Shown here: positions 1 to 9,373 of the stretch, one piece after another
Position numbering within the stretch: position 1 is the stretch's first letter
Layout: every line of letters starts with the position of its first letter
Program-made: the position numbers and the translations under genes
Assembly: GCA_910577355.1 (NCBI GenBank)
Contig: CAJTMY010000033.1
Span: 1-28,263, forward strand
DNA from: an uncultured Muribaculaceae bacterium
GTDB lineage: Bacteria; Bacteroidota; Bacteroidia; Bacteroidales; Muribaculaceae
Direction: 5' to 3'
DNA: 28,263 nucleotides
Notes under the pieces: generated by a model
What the model was told of the DNA's origin: nothing
Seen by the model: the letters and a program-made list of their open reading frames with translations, nothing else
The model's database searches: none

Positions 1-49
1 AAAGGTAAGCATCTTTGACCTTATTTTAACAACATGCTTTTTACATTGA

Positions 50-3000
50 CCCGGAGATCTCGTAGTAGTAGATCAAATTGAAGGATGGCCGGTCATTAAA
101 ATCGACGGGGATGCATTCGCCAACTCACAGATAACGGGATTGACGATCCCGACTTCCATCACAGCCTTTCCGGCCAACACTTTCTATGGCTGCTCCTCTC
201 TTACCGAGTACACTATTCCGCCACATATCACATCGATAGGCAGCAACTGCTTCGACGGCTCCGGGCTTACAGAAATATATATTCCACCTACAGTGACCGA
301 TCTGGCCGAAAACGTTCTGGATGGAATATCACCCGATGCGACAGTGCGCATAGGCTGCAATATCAGTAAACCCCTCTTGTTCACTTCCGGTGCAATTCTA
401 AACGAACTCAACACACTCATATTTGAGGAAGGTGTCACCTCTGTAGGCTGCATCGCCCAAAAAGCTGTGTTCAAGAACGTTGTACTGCCTGCATCTCTTG
501 AAAACTTCAACTGGAATATGGCATTGGACAATAAGGGATTATTCATCGACTGCAAGATTGAGAACCTGACATACGGGCCGCGGTCATTGACCAAATCGCC
601 GGAGTCCGCATTGTTTTTCGACGGTTATGGCATATGCGAGGTGAATAATATCAATATCACCGAGACGGTGGAAAATATCCCCGCCGGGTTGTTCTATAAG
701 GTGAACTACGATCAGATCGACATTGCCGGCAATGTGGCGACGGTGGGTGCCGATGCCTTTAAGGGATATAAAAAAGCACAGCAAGTATCATATACAGGCA
801 CACTGTCGCAATGGCTCGGTATAAGATTCAGCAATCGCGAAGCTAATCCGGCCAGAGATGCAATCGACTTCATCGTGGACGGACAGCCGCTGCCTTTCGA
901 CCTGAAGATTCCTTCGGATATCACCGGTATAGAGCAATGGACATTGCCGCTCGACAGGACTTTCGGGTCGGTCGACATACCGCACAGCATAACAAGCATC
1001 GGTGAGGGAGCCTTCAACGGGGCCAAAATACATTCGCTCAGACTGGGCAACGGTCTGTTACGCATCGGCAAGGATGCGTTCTCCACCCCGAAGAAAACTT
1101 TCTTCATGAACAACAGCCTCGCCGATGGTTTTGAAAATGCCATAGGCGAGCGCAATTATGCATCGGTGGAAGACTTCGACAATGCATTCAGCTACCTGAA
1201 TGCCGATCTCACCGTATATCCGTTCCTGAGTTCGCGCTTCACCGCCGGCGGAGTGGTATACGTGCCTGTAAGTCCCAGCGAGCGTACCTGCGACGCTGTC
1301 GACTGCGACTACTCCCCATCCACCACCGCCATATCTCTCGGCTCCACAGTCTCAAACCAGGGTATAAGTCTTAAGCTACAGTCGATAAAAGACTTTGTAG
1401 CCTATGGAAACCGATACCTGCTCACAGCCGAAATATCTCATCCTGCCGAGGGATGGGGAATAGATATGGTCGCCGACTGCGAATCGCTCGAGACAGCCAC
1501 TATAACATCGGCCGGCGACGTTGCGCTCAACCCGTTCAAAAACTGCCCCGCGCTCAAATCCCTCACAGTTGCCAATGACGGCAATATCGGCGACTACACG
1601 TTCATGGATATGTCGCCGTCAAATAGTCTCACGGTTACATGCAGCGGCAATATCGGCGAACAGGCATTCCTGAATAACCATACTACCGATATGCATATCG
1701 AGATCGGCGGTGCGATCGGCTCTTGCGCTTTCCTTGACACCCACTGCAATAATAATCTATATGTCGATTGCGTCGGAAAAGTCGGTGACGCCGCATTCAA
1801 AAGATTGACCGACGGTGACGCCGGCGACTCCATCACTCTCGGTAGCCATATAACAGAACTCGGCGCGGGTTCGTTCGCCCGATCGTTCTACCTCTACGGT
1901 GATAAAAAACTTGTGATACCCGAAAATATCACGGCAATCGGCGACGATGCATTCAATGGATGCCGGATTCCTAATCTTGTCATCGAGGATTCCGATGTTC
2001 CTCTTGCCATTGGATATAATACAGAGTATAATAAAGGTCTGTTCTATGCATGCGCAACAGGAGGGATATTATATCTCGGACGCAACCTCACATACGATAT
2101 CCGCGATTTCATTTCTCCACTCAGTGCAGGAGGAGATGTGACGGTTGGCGATAAGGTCACCGCGCTGGGCGATAATATCTTCTATGGTAGCGGTATATCC
2201 ACACTCCGGCTCTCGGCCAATCTTAATTCGATAGGAGTCCGGGCATTTCAGAACTGCATACTGCCGGAGGAAATAGAATTTCCCGCAACGATGCGCACCG
2301 TCGGCGCCCATGCTTTCGACGGTTGTGAATCATTGTCGCGATGCACGCTCAACGAAGGGCTGGCAAGCCTTGGCGAATATGCCTTCGGCGCATCGGGTAT
2401 AACATCAATGTCATTGCCTGAGTCACTGGAGGCTATCGGCGACGGCTGCTTTATAAATTGCGACAAACTTTCCTCCCTTACACTCGCCGGCACATTCGCC
2501 CGATTGCCGAAACTGGCATTTTATAATTGCTCGTCGCTGCCATCGGTTTTCATACCCGACAATGTCATGGAAATCGGAGATGAAGCTTTTGCACACTGCT
2601 CGAAACTCGCCTCCGTCGCAGGGTACAGCAATACAACCTTGATAGGCAACGAAGTATTCGCATATTGCAGCGCTCTTGGCGCGTTTGAGATGGGCGATCG
2701 CCTTGCTTCATTGGGCAAGGGCGCTTTCAGAGACTGTACATCGCTGTCGCACGTAAAGGTAGGCGAAAAGCTTGAGGAAATAAAATCCGAAGCTTTCCTG
2801 AACTGTTCTTCACTCGCGTCTATCACCATACCCAAGGCAACATCGCTGATAGGCGGCACAGCCTTCGACGGATGCTCGGCTCTGTCCGACCTTGTTTTCG
2901 ATGACCGCGTCACTACCCTGCATCTTGGAGATGCCTTGAGAACACCCTTCACCGAATGCCCCCTGAAAACAGTATATATCGGAGGCCCGATAAAATACAG

Positions 3001-4177
3001 GCTTGGAAATGACGGCTCGCCTTTCTATCGCAACCGCACTCTCGAAAAAGTGACCATCAGCGATACCGAGGTGGAAATCTACGACAACGAATTCCTTGGC
3101 TGCGAGAGTCTGACTACAGTCATGATCGGCGACCGCGTGCGCCGTATCGGCGATTCCGCCTTCTCCGGCTGCCAGAGTCTTGAGACGTTCTCGTTCGGAT
3201 ACGGCATGACCGAAATAGGAGCGGATGCCTTCTCCGACTGCACTGCAATGACTACATTGACAAGCAATGTTGTCGTTCCGCCTACATGCGGTCCGCAGGC
3301 TCTTGATGACATCAACAAATGGCAGTGCCGCCTGATAGTGCCGCAGGGATACAAGGATAAATATGAAGCTGCTCCGCAATGGAAAGAGTTCTTCTTCATC
3401 GAGGAGGGCGACGCTCCGGACATCCCCGCCGAAAGCAAAATCACCCTCGACCGTACGGAGATCAAAGCCGGTGGCCCGATGATCGTAAAATTGACCCCTG
3501 CGGTATCCGATACCGACGGCAAGGAATATCGCATAACATGGAACAGCTCCGACAACAAGGTGGCGACTGTCGACGACGACGGCACCGTGACGGTATGCGG
3601 CGAAGGGAAAGCCACAATATACGCCTATCTGTATATCGGTGATGACCTGGTCGGATCCGCAGATTGCGCGGTTGTAGCCGTGAACACCATACCCGAATCG
3701 CTTACCCTCGACAACGGCAATGACTATGACAACTGGTATAAACATAAGGGCGAAGAATTTGATGTGCACATCAATGGCGATCCCGACACCGGCTTCAACA
3801 TAAAATGGTCATACTCGTCGTCCAAACTTGACATGGCTCTCACGGCCGACCCAAACACACGCCGCTTCACCGTTCTCGGCGATGACGGATATACTCTGAT
3901 TTCCATAACTTCACCCGATAATTCAGCAGCAAAAATCACACTGTACATACACATGTCGCCGATGGGCGTGGATGATGCGACGGCTCAACATCCCTATATA
4001 GCCGCCGAAGGCAATATCCTGCGGGCATGCGGCATCAGCGACGATACCCGCGTCGCCATATGCACGGTCGACGGCCTGACGATATATGATGGCTGCGACC
4101 AAAAGGAATGGACTCTCTCACCCGGCCGGATATATATAATCCACATGGCCGGAAAGACCTTCAAGGTCGCTATGTGA
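50..4177 (+). CDS. BspA-like leucine-rich-repeat surface protein, 5' end missing or broken
   Basis: About 1,376 codons are open in this frame. From the first codons to about base 3400 the protein is a run of BspA/LRR_5-type repeats (pattern IPxxVxxIGxxAFxxCxxL). Two bacterial Ig-like (BIG2-like) segments follow, at about bases 3430-3680 and 3680-3960, then a roughly 60-residue tail resembling the Por/T9SS sorting domain and ending in a K-V-A-M strand. Such proteins are exported and surface exposed, and often mediate adhesion. The first start-like codon is a TTG at 140, but repeat homology clearly extends upstream (I-D-G-D-A-F at 101-118), back to an in-frame TGA at 47-49. No ATG, signal peptide or leader is present in frame. 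The real start is therefore lost, frameshifted or rearranged, and the copy may be a pseudogene or silent cassette. The LRR family call is firm; expression is doubtful. Confidence 0.85.
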   Translation, partial: PGDLVVVDQIEGWPVIKIDGDAFANSQITGLTIPTSITAFPANTFYGCSSLTEYTIPPHITSIGSNCFDGSGLTEIYIPPTVTDLAENVLDGISPDATVRIGCNISKPLLFTSGAILNELNTLIFEEGVTSVGCIAQKAVFKNVVLPASLENFNWNMALDNKGLFIDCKIENLTYGPRSLTKSPESALFFDGYGICEVNNINITETVENIPAGLFYKVNYDQIDIAGNVATVGADAFKGYKKAQQVSYTGTLSQWLGIRFSNREANPARDAIDFIVDGQPLPFDLKIPSDITGIEQWTLPLDRTFGSVDIPHSITSIGEGAFNGAKIHSLRLGNGLLRIGKDAFSTPKKTFFMNNSLADGFENAIGERNYASVEDFDNAFSYLNADLTVYPFLSSRFTAGGVVYVPVSPSERTCDAVDCDYSPSTTAISLGSTVSNQGISLKLQSIKDFVAYGNRYLLTAEISHPAEGWGIDMVADCESLETATITSAGDVALNPFKNCPALKSLTVANDGNIGDYTFMDMSPSNSLTVTCSGNIGEQAFLNNHTTDMHIEIGGAIGSCAFLDTHCNNNLYVDCVGKVGDAAFKRLTDGDAGDSITLGSHITELGAGSFARSFYLYGDKKLVIPENITAIGDDAFNGCRIPNLVIEDSDVPLAIGYNTEYNKGLFYACATGGILYLGRNLTYDIRDFISPLSAGGDVTVGDKVTALGDNIFYGSGISTLRLSANLNSIGVRAFQNCILPEEIEFPATMRTVGAHAFDGCESLSRCTLNEGLASLGEYAFGASGITSMSLPESLEAIGDGCFINCDKLSSLTLAGTFARLPKLAFYNCSSLPSVFIPDNVMEIGDEAFAHCSKLASVAGYSNTTLIGNEVFAYCSALGAFEMGDRLASLGKGAFRDCTSLSHVKVGEKLEEIKSEAFLNCSSLASITIPKATSLIGGTAFDGCSALSDLVFDDRVTTLHLGDALRTPFTECPLKTVYIGGPIKYRLGNDGSPFYRNRTLEKVTISDTEVEIYDNEFLGCESLTTVMIGDRVRRIGDSAFSGCQSLETFSFGYGMTEIGADAFSDCTAMTTLTSNVVVPPTCGPQALDDINKWQCRLIVPQGYKDKYEAAPQWKEFFFIEEGDAPDIPAESKITLDRTEIKAGGPMIVKLTPAVSDTDGKEYRITWNSSDNKVATVDDDGTVTVCGEGKATIYAYLYIGDDLVGSADCAVVAVNTIPESLTLDNGNDYDNWYKHKGEEFDVHINGDPDTGFNIKWSYSSSKLDMALTADPNTRRFTVLGDDGYTLISITSPDNSAAKITLYIHMSPMGVDDATAQHPYIAAEGNILRACGISDDTRVAICTVDGLTIYDGCDQKEWTLSPGRIYIIHMAGKTFKVAM

Positions 4178-4196
4178 TGACATAAATCAATAAATT

Positions 4197-4242
4197 CCGA
4201 TATAAAAAAGGATACCCGCGCGGGTATCCTTTTTTATATCGG
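4197..4242. terminator. 46-bp perfect palindrome, bidirectional terminator
   Basis: Bases 4197-4242 form a perfect inverted repeat centred on CCCGCGCGGG, with A-rich and T-rich outer flanks, so each strand shows a GC-rich hairpin followed by a T run. It lies 19 bases after the LRR gene stop and 14 bases past the stop of the convergent PP2C gene, which fits a shared intrinsic terminator. Confidence 0.9.
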
Positions 4243-4256
4243 GACTATTGATTGCT

Positions 4257-5396
4257 CTACTTCTTCCTGAACATCACGCCGAATGCTTCTTTGAGAAGAT
4301 TGCCGGCGGTCTTGGCACGCGACTGTATGGAGTCGTCGGCACAAGGCGTTAAAGTCTCCTCCGCGGCGGCGCGCGACTCTTTCAACTCCTCGGGCACCGG
4401 CGGCGGTAATACGTCATTATCCTTGCCGGCCTCATCATCTCCCCGGTCATCTATCGAGAAACCTATGGCTGCCTCGACAGGCACCTGCACGGGCGGTGCA
4501 GGCGGTACGGCATCAACGTGCGGTAGGGGGATGCCGCTGTCATCGACATCTCGCAAGGCTCCGGCATCTATCTCCGGGATACGTTCCTCCACGGGTTCCA
4601 CCTCAATCTTTTTTTCGGGTTCAGGCACTGTCGCTTCTTCTTCGGCAGGTATCGACACTTGTAAAAGCACCACCGTGCAGTTGTCGCGGCCGCCGGCTGC
4701 GATAGCAGCATCGACAAGTGCGCGGGCGTTGCCGCCCGATGCGAGAATCGCCTCTATCTCGTCGTCGGAAATCATATCGCTGAGACCGTCGGAGCATATA
4801 AGATATGTGTCGCCGTCGATCATCGGCAGCTCGTCGGTGAGGCATGTCACGTCTACAAAAGCGTCGGGAATACCTATCGCGTTGTATATAAGGTTGGACG
4901 CAACCGACATATCGCCGAGACGCTCGCGCTCGGAGTGGTCGGTGCTTATCTGCCGCAGCACATCGTAGCGGCGGCGGTACACGCGGCTGTCGCCGGTATT
5001 GACCATGAATTCATAAGGGCCGTATGTGAATATGCCGGTGAGGGTGGTACCCATGCGGGCAAGCTCGGGGTCGGAGGCGGCACGGGCCATCACGGCGGCG
5101 TTGTTGCGACGGAACCAGTCTTTTACCGCCATCCGCACACCATCGGCATCAAGACCCGCCGGCAGCGAAGTGAGAAAATCGTCGAACGAGCGCAATGTCA
5201 TCTCCGAGGCTATCTCACCGCCTCCGTAGCCGCCCATTCCATCGGCCACGAGAGCCGAGAAACGCGGGCGCTGCCGCATCGGTACCATCGACCGCTGGGC
5301 GTCGTCGCGCAGAAAGGCTCCGAATACCAGAGCCATGTCCTCGTTGTTGGTGCGCACAGAGCCTGTATGGCTCACTGCATCGTATTTTATCTTCAT
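4257..5396 (-). CDS. PP2C-family Ser/Thr protein phosphatase with acidic/proline-rich tail
   Basis: 379 residues, ATG start. The Mn/Mg-dependent PP2C (PPM) fold fills residues 1-248 with all metal-site motifs present: R-T-N-N-E-D (15-20), DGMGG (52-56), GDSR (135-138), SDGLSD (202-207) and GRDNCT (236-241). It should remove phosphate from Ser/Thr, presumably on the products of this operon and above all the kinase. Residues 250-379 are a Glu/Pro/Asp-rich, probably disordered tail ending in basic residues, with no recognised domain; it could tether partners. No signal peptide, so cytosolic. This is the last gene of the five-gene operon, starting 12 bases after the FHA gene stop. It plays the eraser role next to a writer (kinase) and reader (FHA), as PppA does in T6SS loci and PrpC-type phosphatases do beside PknB. 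Confidence 0.95.
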   Translation of the reverse strand: MKIKYDAVSHTGSVRTNNEDMALVFGAFLRDDAQRSMVPMRQRPRFSALVADGMGGYGGGEIASEMTLRSFDDFLTSLPAGLDADGVRMAVKDWFRRNNAAVMARAASDPELARMGTTLTGIFTYGPYEFMVNTGDSRVYRRRYDVLRQISTDHSERERLGDMSVASNLIYNAIGIPDAFVDVTCLTDELPMIDGDTYLICSDGLSDMISDDEIEAILASGGNARALVDAAIAAGGRDNCTVVLLQVSIPAEEEATVPEPEKKIEVEPVEERIPEIDAGALRDVDDSGIPLPHVDAVPPAPPVQVPVEAAIGFSIDDRGDDEAGKDNDVLPPPVPEELKESRAAAEETLTPCADDSIQSRAKTAGNLLKEAFGVMFRKK

Positions 5397-5408
5397 ATGA
5401 GGGAGAGT

Positions 5409-6002
5409 TTATTCTACATTGAAATCGTAAACCGTGGCGAAGCGTATCACATCGCCGACACGAAGCTGCACAGGCATAGAGACGGAGCACGGCATGCCGT
5501 TGACGGCGGTGCCGTTGCGCGAGCCTATGTCGGTGATTGTCCAGCGCATGCCGTCGAAGTCGAGACGGGCATGTGTGCCCGAAATATATTGGAATGTCGC
5601 AAGCTGTGCCTTGTAGGGGCCTGTGCCGCGGCCTATCATGGCGCCGGGCTGCAACATCAGCGTCACGCCCATTGCCGGGCAGGTGATACGCACCGGCTGT
5701 TGCTGTGCGGGCGGTATGGTGGTGGGGCGCGGCCCTGCCGGATTTACCGGCTGCGGATCGGGGGGTATCGGACGAGGATCCGGAGGTACTACACCGGACG
5801 GAGGAGTGACCGGATTCACGGGATTTACGGGAGTGGCCGGAGCATCGGCCGGGACCGTGGGCACACCGCATTTCAGGCAGAACTTGCCTTTGCGTAGACC
5901 GCCGCATTTAGGGCATTTGAGCAGCTTCGCGCCGCATTGGTCGCAGAATATGCTGTCGCTGTCTATGTCTACCCCGCAGTGGGGGCATGGAGTCTGTGTC
6001 AT
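5409..6002 (-). CDS. Zinc-ribbon / FHA-domain protein (phosphothreonine reader)
   Basis: 197 residues from the ATG at 6002. A TTG at 6008 is also in frame, but the ATG lies 2 bases past the upstream gene's TGA (6005-6007) and is preferred. Residues 6-46 hold two small zinc ribbons (Cys pairs 6/9, 20/23, 30/33, 42/45). Residues 50-105 are a Pro-rich linker. Residues about 112-197 are an FHA domain with the usual ligand residues intact: G-R (124-125), S-G-T-H (141-144), S-R-N-G-T (161-165) and a following N-G. FHA domains bind phosphothreonine peptides, so this is the likely reader of the kinase's marks. No signal peptide or membrane segment. The ribbon-linker-FHA layout is common, but its place between an AAA+ protein and a phosphatase suggests it couples phosphorylation to AAA+ activity (inference). 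Confidence 0.93.
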   Translation of the reverse strand: MTQTPCPHCGVDIDSDSIFCDQCGAKLLKCPKCGGLRKGKFCLKCGVPTVPADAPATPVNPVNPVTPPSGVVPPDPRPIPPDPQPVNPAGPRPTTIPPAQQQPVRITCPAMGVTLMLQPGAMIGRGTGPYKAQLATFQYISGTHARLDFDGMRWTITDIGSRNGTAVNGMPCSVSMPVQLRVGDVIRFATVYDFNVE

Positions 6003-6004
6003 GG

Positions 6005-9000
6005 TCAATCGATTTGCATGTCTGGAGCCTCAATTACAAAGGCTCGGGTGGTATCGAAATCGGGCATGCGCATCTCGGCACGAAGACGGCGCCCCTGGTT
6101 GAGAATCACCTTGTCGACATAGTTGCGTGCCTCGCGGGCATTGGCGAAGTTGGCGCTGCGGGCGTTGACAAGGCGCGTGAAGTGGAAGAGCATGGACTGG
6201 CGGGCATCGTCGGTGATGCGCAGATTCTTCTTGGTGAAGATTGCCTCGGCTATGCGGGTAAGCTCGGCGGCGTCGTAATCGGCAAAGTTGATGGTGGTGG
6301 TGAAACGCGACGAAAGCCCCGAGTTGGAATCGAGCCATTGGCTCATCTCGCGGGGATATCCCGCGGCGATGCAGATAAACTTGTTCTTGTAGTTCTCCAT
6401 CACCTGCAGCAGCTCGGCCACAGCCTCGGTGCCGTAGCCCACGTTGCCGTCGCCCTGTGTGATACTGTATGCCTCGTCTATGAACACCACACCGCCCATG
6501 CCGCGCATCAGAGCCGCATGTGTCTTCGGGGCGGTCTCGCCTACGTGCACGCCCTTGAGATCCTTGGCCGACAGCTCCACCACCTTGTTGGACGGCAGCA
6601 ACCCCAGCGAGTAGAATATGTCGCCCATGATGCGCGCAACGGTGGTCTTGCCTGTGCCCGGATTGCCGAGAAAGAGATAGTGGTCGAGGTTGATGCCGCC
6701 TCGCACGCCGGTGGCCTGCTCGCGCATCTGCATGGCCTGCAGGGTGTCGGCCATGTCGCGCACGGCTTTCTTGACCTCGGCGAGGCCTTCGAGATGGTCG
6801 AGACGTCCCATTATCTCGTCGATATCGAGTTTCTTGGGCGGATCATAGGGTATATCCGAGGTTTCGATGGTATACAGGGCGTCCTCGTTGTCGTCGTCGG
6901 CCATGTCGCTGAGGCGTTCCGACTGGCGCTCGAGTGTTTTCTCGAAGAGCTTGACCATCTCGCCGGCATTGCCGAATTTCTCGTCCTTGGCGCTTACCAT
7001 CTCCTCCACCTTGCGCTGAAGCAGGTCGTATGCCTCCTCGGTGAGCGTACAGCCGTAGGTGCGGGCCTGAAGGGCGTAGATGGTGAGCAGATCGTCGACC
7101 GAATAGTCGGGAATATGTATGCTGTGGGTGAATCGGCGCTGCAGACCGGGATTGGCGTTGCGGATGAATTCGTCCATCTTGTCCTTGTAGCCTGCTATCA
7201 CGGTGATGAACTGGCCGGCGCGCTCGCTCATGCATGTCATCAGGGCGTCGACAGCCTCGGCTCCGGTGCTGTCGACGGTGCCGGGCTGTCCAACAGGCAT
7301 AAGGTTGTATGCCTCGTCGATAAAGAGGATGCCTCCCATTGCGTCGTCGACTGCCTTGAGCATGTTCTTTCCGGCCGAGTTGGCGTATGAGTCAAGAATG
7401 TCCTTGCGCTCCTTGATTATCACTTTGTCCGACGGGATGGCTCCTATGGCCTTGAACACTTTGCCGAGGCGTTTTGCCACGGTGGTCTTGCCGGTGCCGG
7501 GATTGCCGGTGATGATGATATGTATGTTGTCGACCATCACCTTGCCGCGGCCGGCGGCCATGCGGCGGCGGTTGAGTCGCACACGCTTGGCTATGGCGCT
7601 TATCTGGTGCTTGACATCCTCCATGCCCACCAGATCGTCGAACGATGCCAATATGTCGTCGACGGCCTTGGCGGCGTTCTCGCCCTCGATGTCGTGCATG
7701 GTCATCACCGGCTCGGATACGGGATTGCCGGCGGCCATGGCACGATCGATGCGCTCCTTCATGCGGGCGCGTGCCTCGTCGAGCACGTTGCGCACACTGC
7801 GGGCGTTGCCGAAGCGGGTGGTGCGTGTGGCGTACATCTTGTCGAAGAAGGCTCCTATCTGGGCTTCGGCCTCGGCGTCGAGTTGCACGGGGTCGTCGCC
7901 GCCCGAGGCCATGTTGCGGAAAATCTGCGTAAGTTCGGGGCCGGTGTAGTCGCGGAAATTGATTGTCTTGTTGAAACGGCTCTGCAGACCGGGGTTCGCT
8001 CCGAGCATACGCTGCATCTCCACGGGATATCCCGCTATGAGGCACACGAATTTGCCCCGCAGATCCTCGCAGTCCTTGAGCAGGGTGGCTATGGCCTGAT
8101 TGCCATAGGTGTCGTTCTCGTCGTGGCACAGCTCGTATGCCTCGTCGATGAACAGGACGCCTCCCATCGCGTCGTTCACGGCCTTGCGCACCAGTTTTGG
8201 GGTTTCGCCCACATACTGCGACACGAGCTTGCCGCGGTCGGCCTCCACGAGGTGACCGCTCGGCAGCGCGCCCATGGCGCTGAGAGCCTCGGCGAATAGA
8301 CGCGCCATTGTGGTCTTGCCCGTGCCGGGATTGCCTACAAACACAAAGTGGCTCTTCACCGAGCCGGCGGCGGCAGCATCGCCTCCGCGGCGGCGGGCAT
8401 CCTCCACTCCGAGGGCTATGAGGCGTACCTGTTCCTTTATATCCTCCACGCCCACATATTTGTCGAAGTCGCGCATCACGTCGTCGAGAGTCTTGGGCAC
8501 GTATTCTTTGCCTATGACCATCGCCGGAGTGATCATGCCGTCGGTGGCACCCGTGTTGCAATAGGCCTCGTAGATACGGTCGGCGAGATTGTGCGCGAAA
8601 TGTCCGTTGGGAAACGTATCGGGGTTGCTGCGCTTGGCATAGGTGATGACGCGGCCTATCTTGGCCCGCACCCCGGCTTCGAGAGGCCGGCAGTGCCATG
8701 TCTGTTCGAGACGTCCGGCGCAGATTTCAACCAGATCCGGTATGTCGGGCGCGTTGAGGTTTATCATTTCCTTGATTTTGGCGCGGGCCGACGGATTGTT
8801 CTCAAAGAATTTGAGCAGGTCGTCATCGCCGAGAAATATCACCACGGGCTTATCGGGGTCGGGTCCCCAGTCGTCGCAGTATGCCAGTATCTTCTCGAGC
8901 TCGCACAGGCTGTCGGCGCGTGTGGTGGGCGAATGCTTCTGGGCATCGTCGATAATCAGCACGTTGCCGCCTACCGGCTTGATGTTGTCGGCAAGCTTCT

Positions 9001-9373
9001 CCACAAACTTTGCGTAATCGATTGCCTTGACAACCGTAGGGACGGCCTTCTTGATGATGCCGGCAGCGGCGAGCGCGGCTGTGAGAGCCTCGGCTGTGAC
9101 GTTCTTGCCCGTACCGGGTGCACCGGTGATGGCAAAGCACAGGTCGCGGCGCATCTCCGTACCGCGGGCGCGTCCCTGGGCCGCGATATTCGACGCGCTG
9201 TTGAGCACATCCTTGAGTAGGGCAACAGCGGCATCCTTGCCTACGAGAGCGTCGAACGGCGAGCCGCCCGAGGCTGAGGCGGCGGCTGAGGCGGCAGCGG
9301 CCACCGGTGTGCCGCACCACTTGCAATACTTGGCCGACAGTCGGTTGGGCTTGTTACATTTAGGACAGTCCAT
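6005..9373 (-). CDS. Zinc-ribbon protein with four AAA+ modules (CbxX/CfxQ-like)
   Basis: 1,122 residues. Residues 3-21 form a zinc ribbon (two C-x-x-C pairs). Four AAA+ modules follow, with Walker A at 84-91, 347-354, 623-630 and 903-910. Walker B sites are at 137-143, 405-412, 681-688 and 961-968. Modules 2-4 have textbook GNPGTGKT and L/V-F-I-D-E-A-Y signatures and a conserved G-L-x-x-R-F (about 462, 743, 1019). They resemble the CbxX/CfxQ/SpoVK group, which includes the rubisco activase CbbX and the T7SS ATPase EccA. Module 1 is divergent (GAPGTGKN, I-I-D-D-A-Q) and may be regulatory. Proteins of this group remodel partner proteins using ATP; the substrate here is unknown. The ATG overlaps the kinase gene's TAA by one base (TAATG), implying coupled translation. 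Cytosolic. Having four modules on one chain is unusual for the family. Confidence 0.92.
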   Translation of the reverse strand: MDCPKCNKPNRLSAKYCKWCGTPVAAAASAAASASGGSPFDALVGKDAAVALLKDVLNSASNIAAQGRARGTEMRRDLCFAITGAPGTGKNVTAEALTAALAAAGIIKKAVPTVVKAIDYAKFVEKLADNIKPVGGNVLIIDDAQKHSPTTRADSLCELEKILAYCDDWGPDPDKPVVIFLGDDDLLKFFENNPSARAKIKEMINLNAPDIPDLVEICAGRLEQTWHCRPLEAGVRAKIGRVITYAKRSNPDTFPNGHFAHNLADRIYEAYCNTGATDGMITPAMVIGKEYVPKTLDDVMRDFDKYVGVEDIKEQVRLIALGVEDARRRGGDAAAAGSVKSHFVFVGNPGTGKTTMARLFAEALSAMGALPSGHLVEADRGKLVSQYVGETPKLVRKAVNDAMGGVLFIDEAYELCHDENDTYGNQAIATLLKDCEDLRGKFVCLIAGYPVEMQRMLGANPGLQSRFNKTINFRDYTGPELTQIFRNMASGGDDPVQLDAEAEAQIGAFFDKMYATRTTRFGNARSVRNVLDEARARMKERIDRAMAAGNPVSEPVMTMHDIEGENAAKAVDDILASFDDLVGMEDVKHQISAIAKRVRLNRRRMAAGRGKVMVDNIHIIITGNPGTGKTTVAKRLGKVFKAIGAIPSDKVIIKERKDILDSYANSAGKNMLKAVDDAMGGILFIDEAYNLMPVGQPGTVDSTGAEAVDALMTCMSERAGQFITVIAGYKDKMDEFIRNANPGLQRRFTHSIHIPDYSVDDLLTIYALQARTYGCTLTEEAYDLLQRKVEEMVSAKDEKFGNAGEMVKLFEKTLERQSERLSDMADDDNEDALYTIETSDIPYDPPKKLDIDEIMGRLDHLEGLAEVKKAVRDMADTLQAMQMREQATGVRGGINLDHYLFLGNPGTGKTTVARIMGDIFYSLGLLPSNKVVELSAKDLKGVHVGETAPKTHAALMRGMGGVVFIDEAYSITQGDGNVGYGTEAVAELLQVMENYKNKFICIAAGYPREMSQWLDSNSGLSSRFTTTINFADYDAAELTRIAEAIFTKKNLRITDDARQSMLFHFTRLVNARSANFANAREARNYVDKVILNQGRRLRAEMRMPDFDTTRAFVIEAPDMQID

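Noticed and set aside
34..81. ATG at 34 as start of the LRR gene
   Set aside because: It is in a different frame and stops after 15 codons. It would need a frameshift to join the LRR frame, and the peptide does not look like a signal sequence.
5987..7390. Long plus-strand open frame opposite the AAA+ gene
   Set aside because: It mirrors the GC-rich codons of the AAA+ gene, has no domain signature, and its composition (His, Gly, Val, Ala rich) is typical of antisense shadows.
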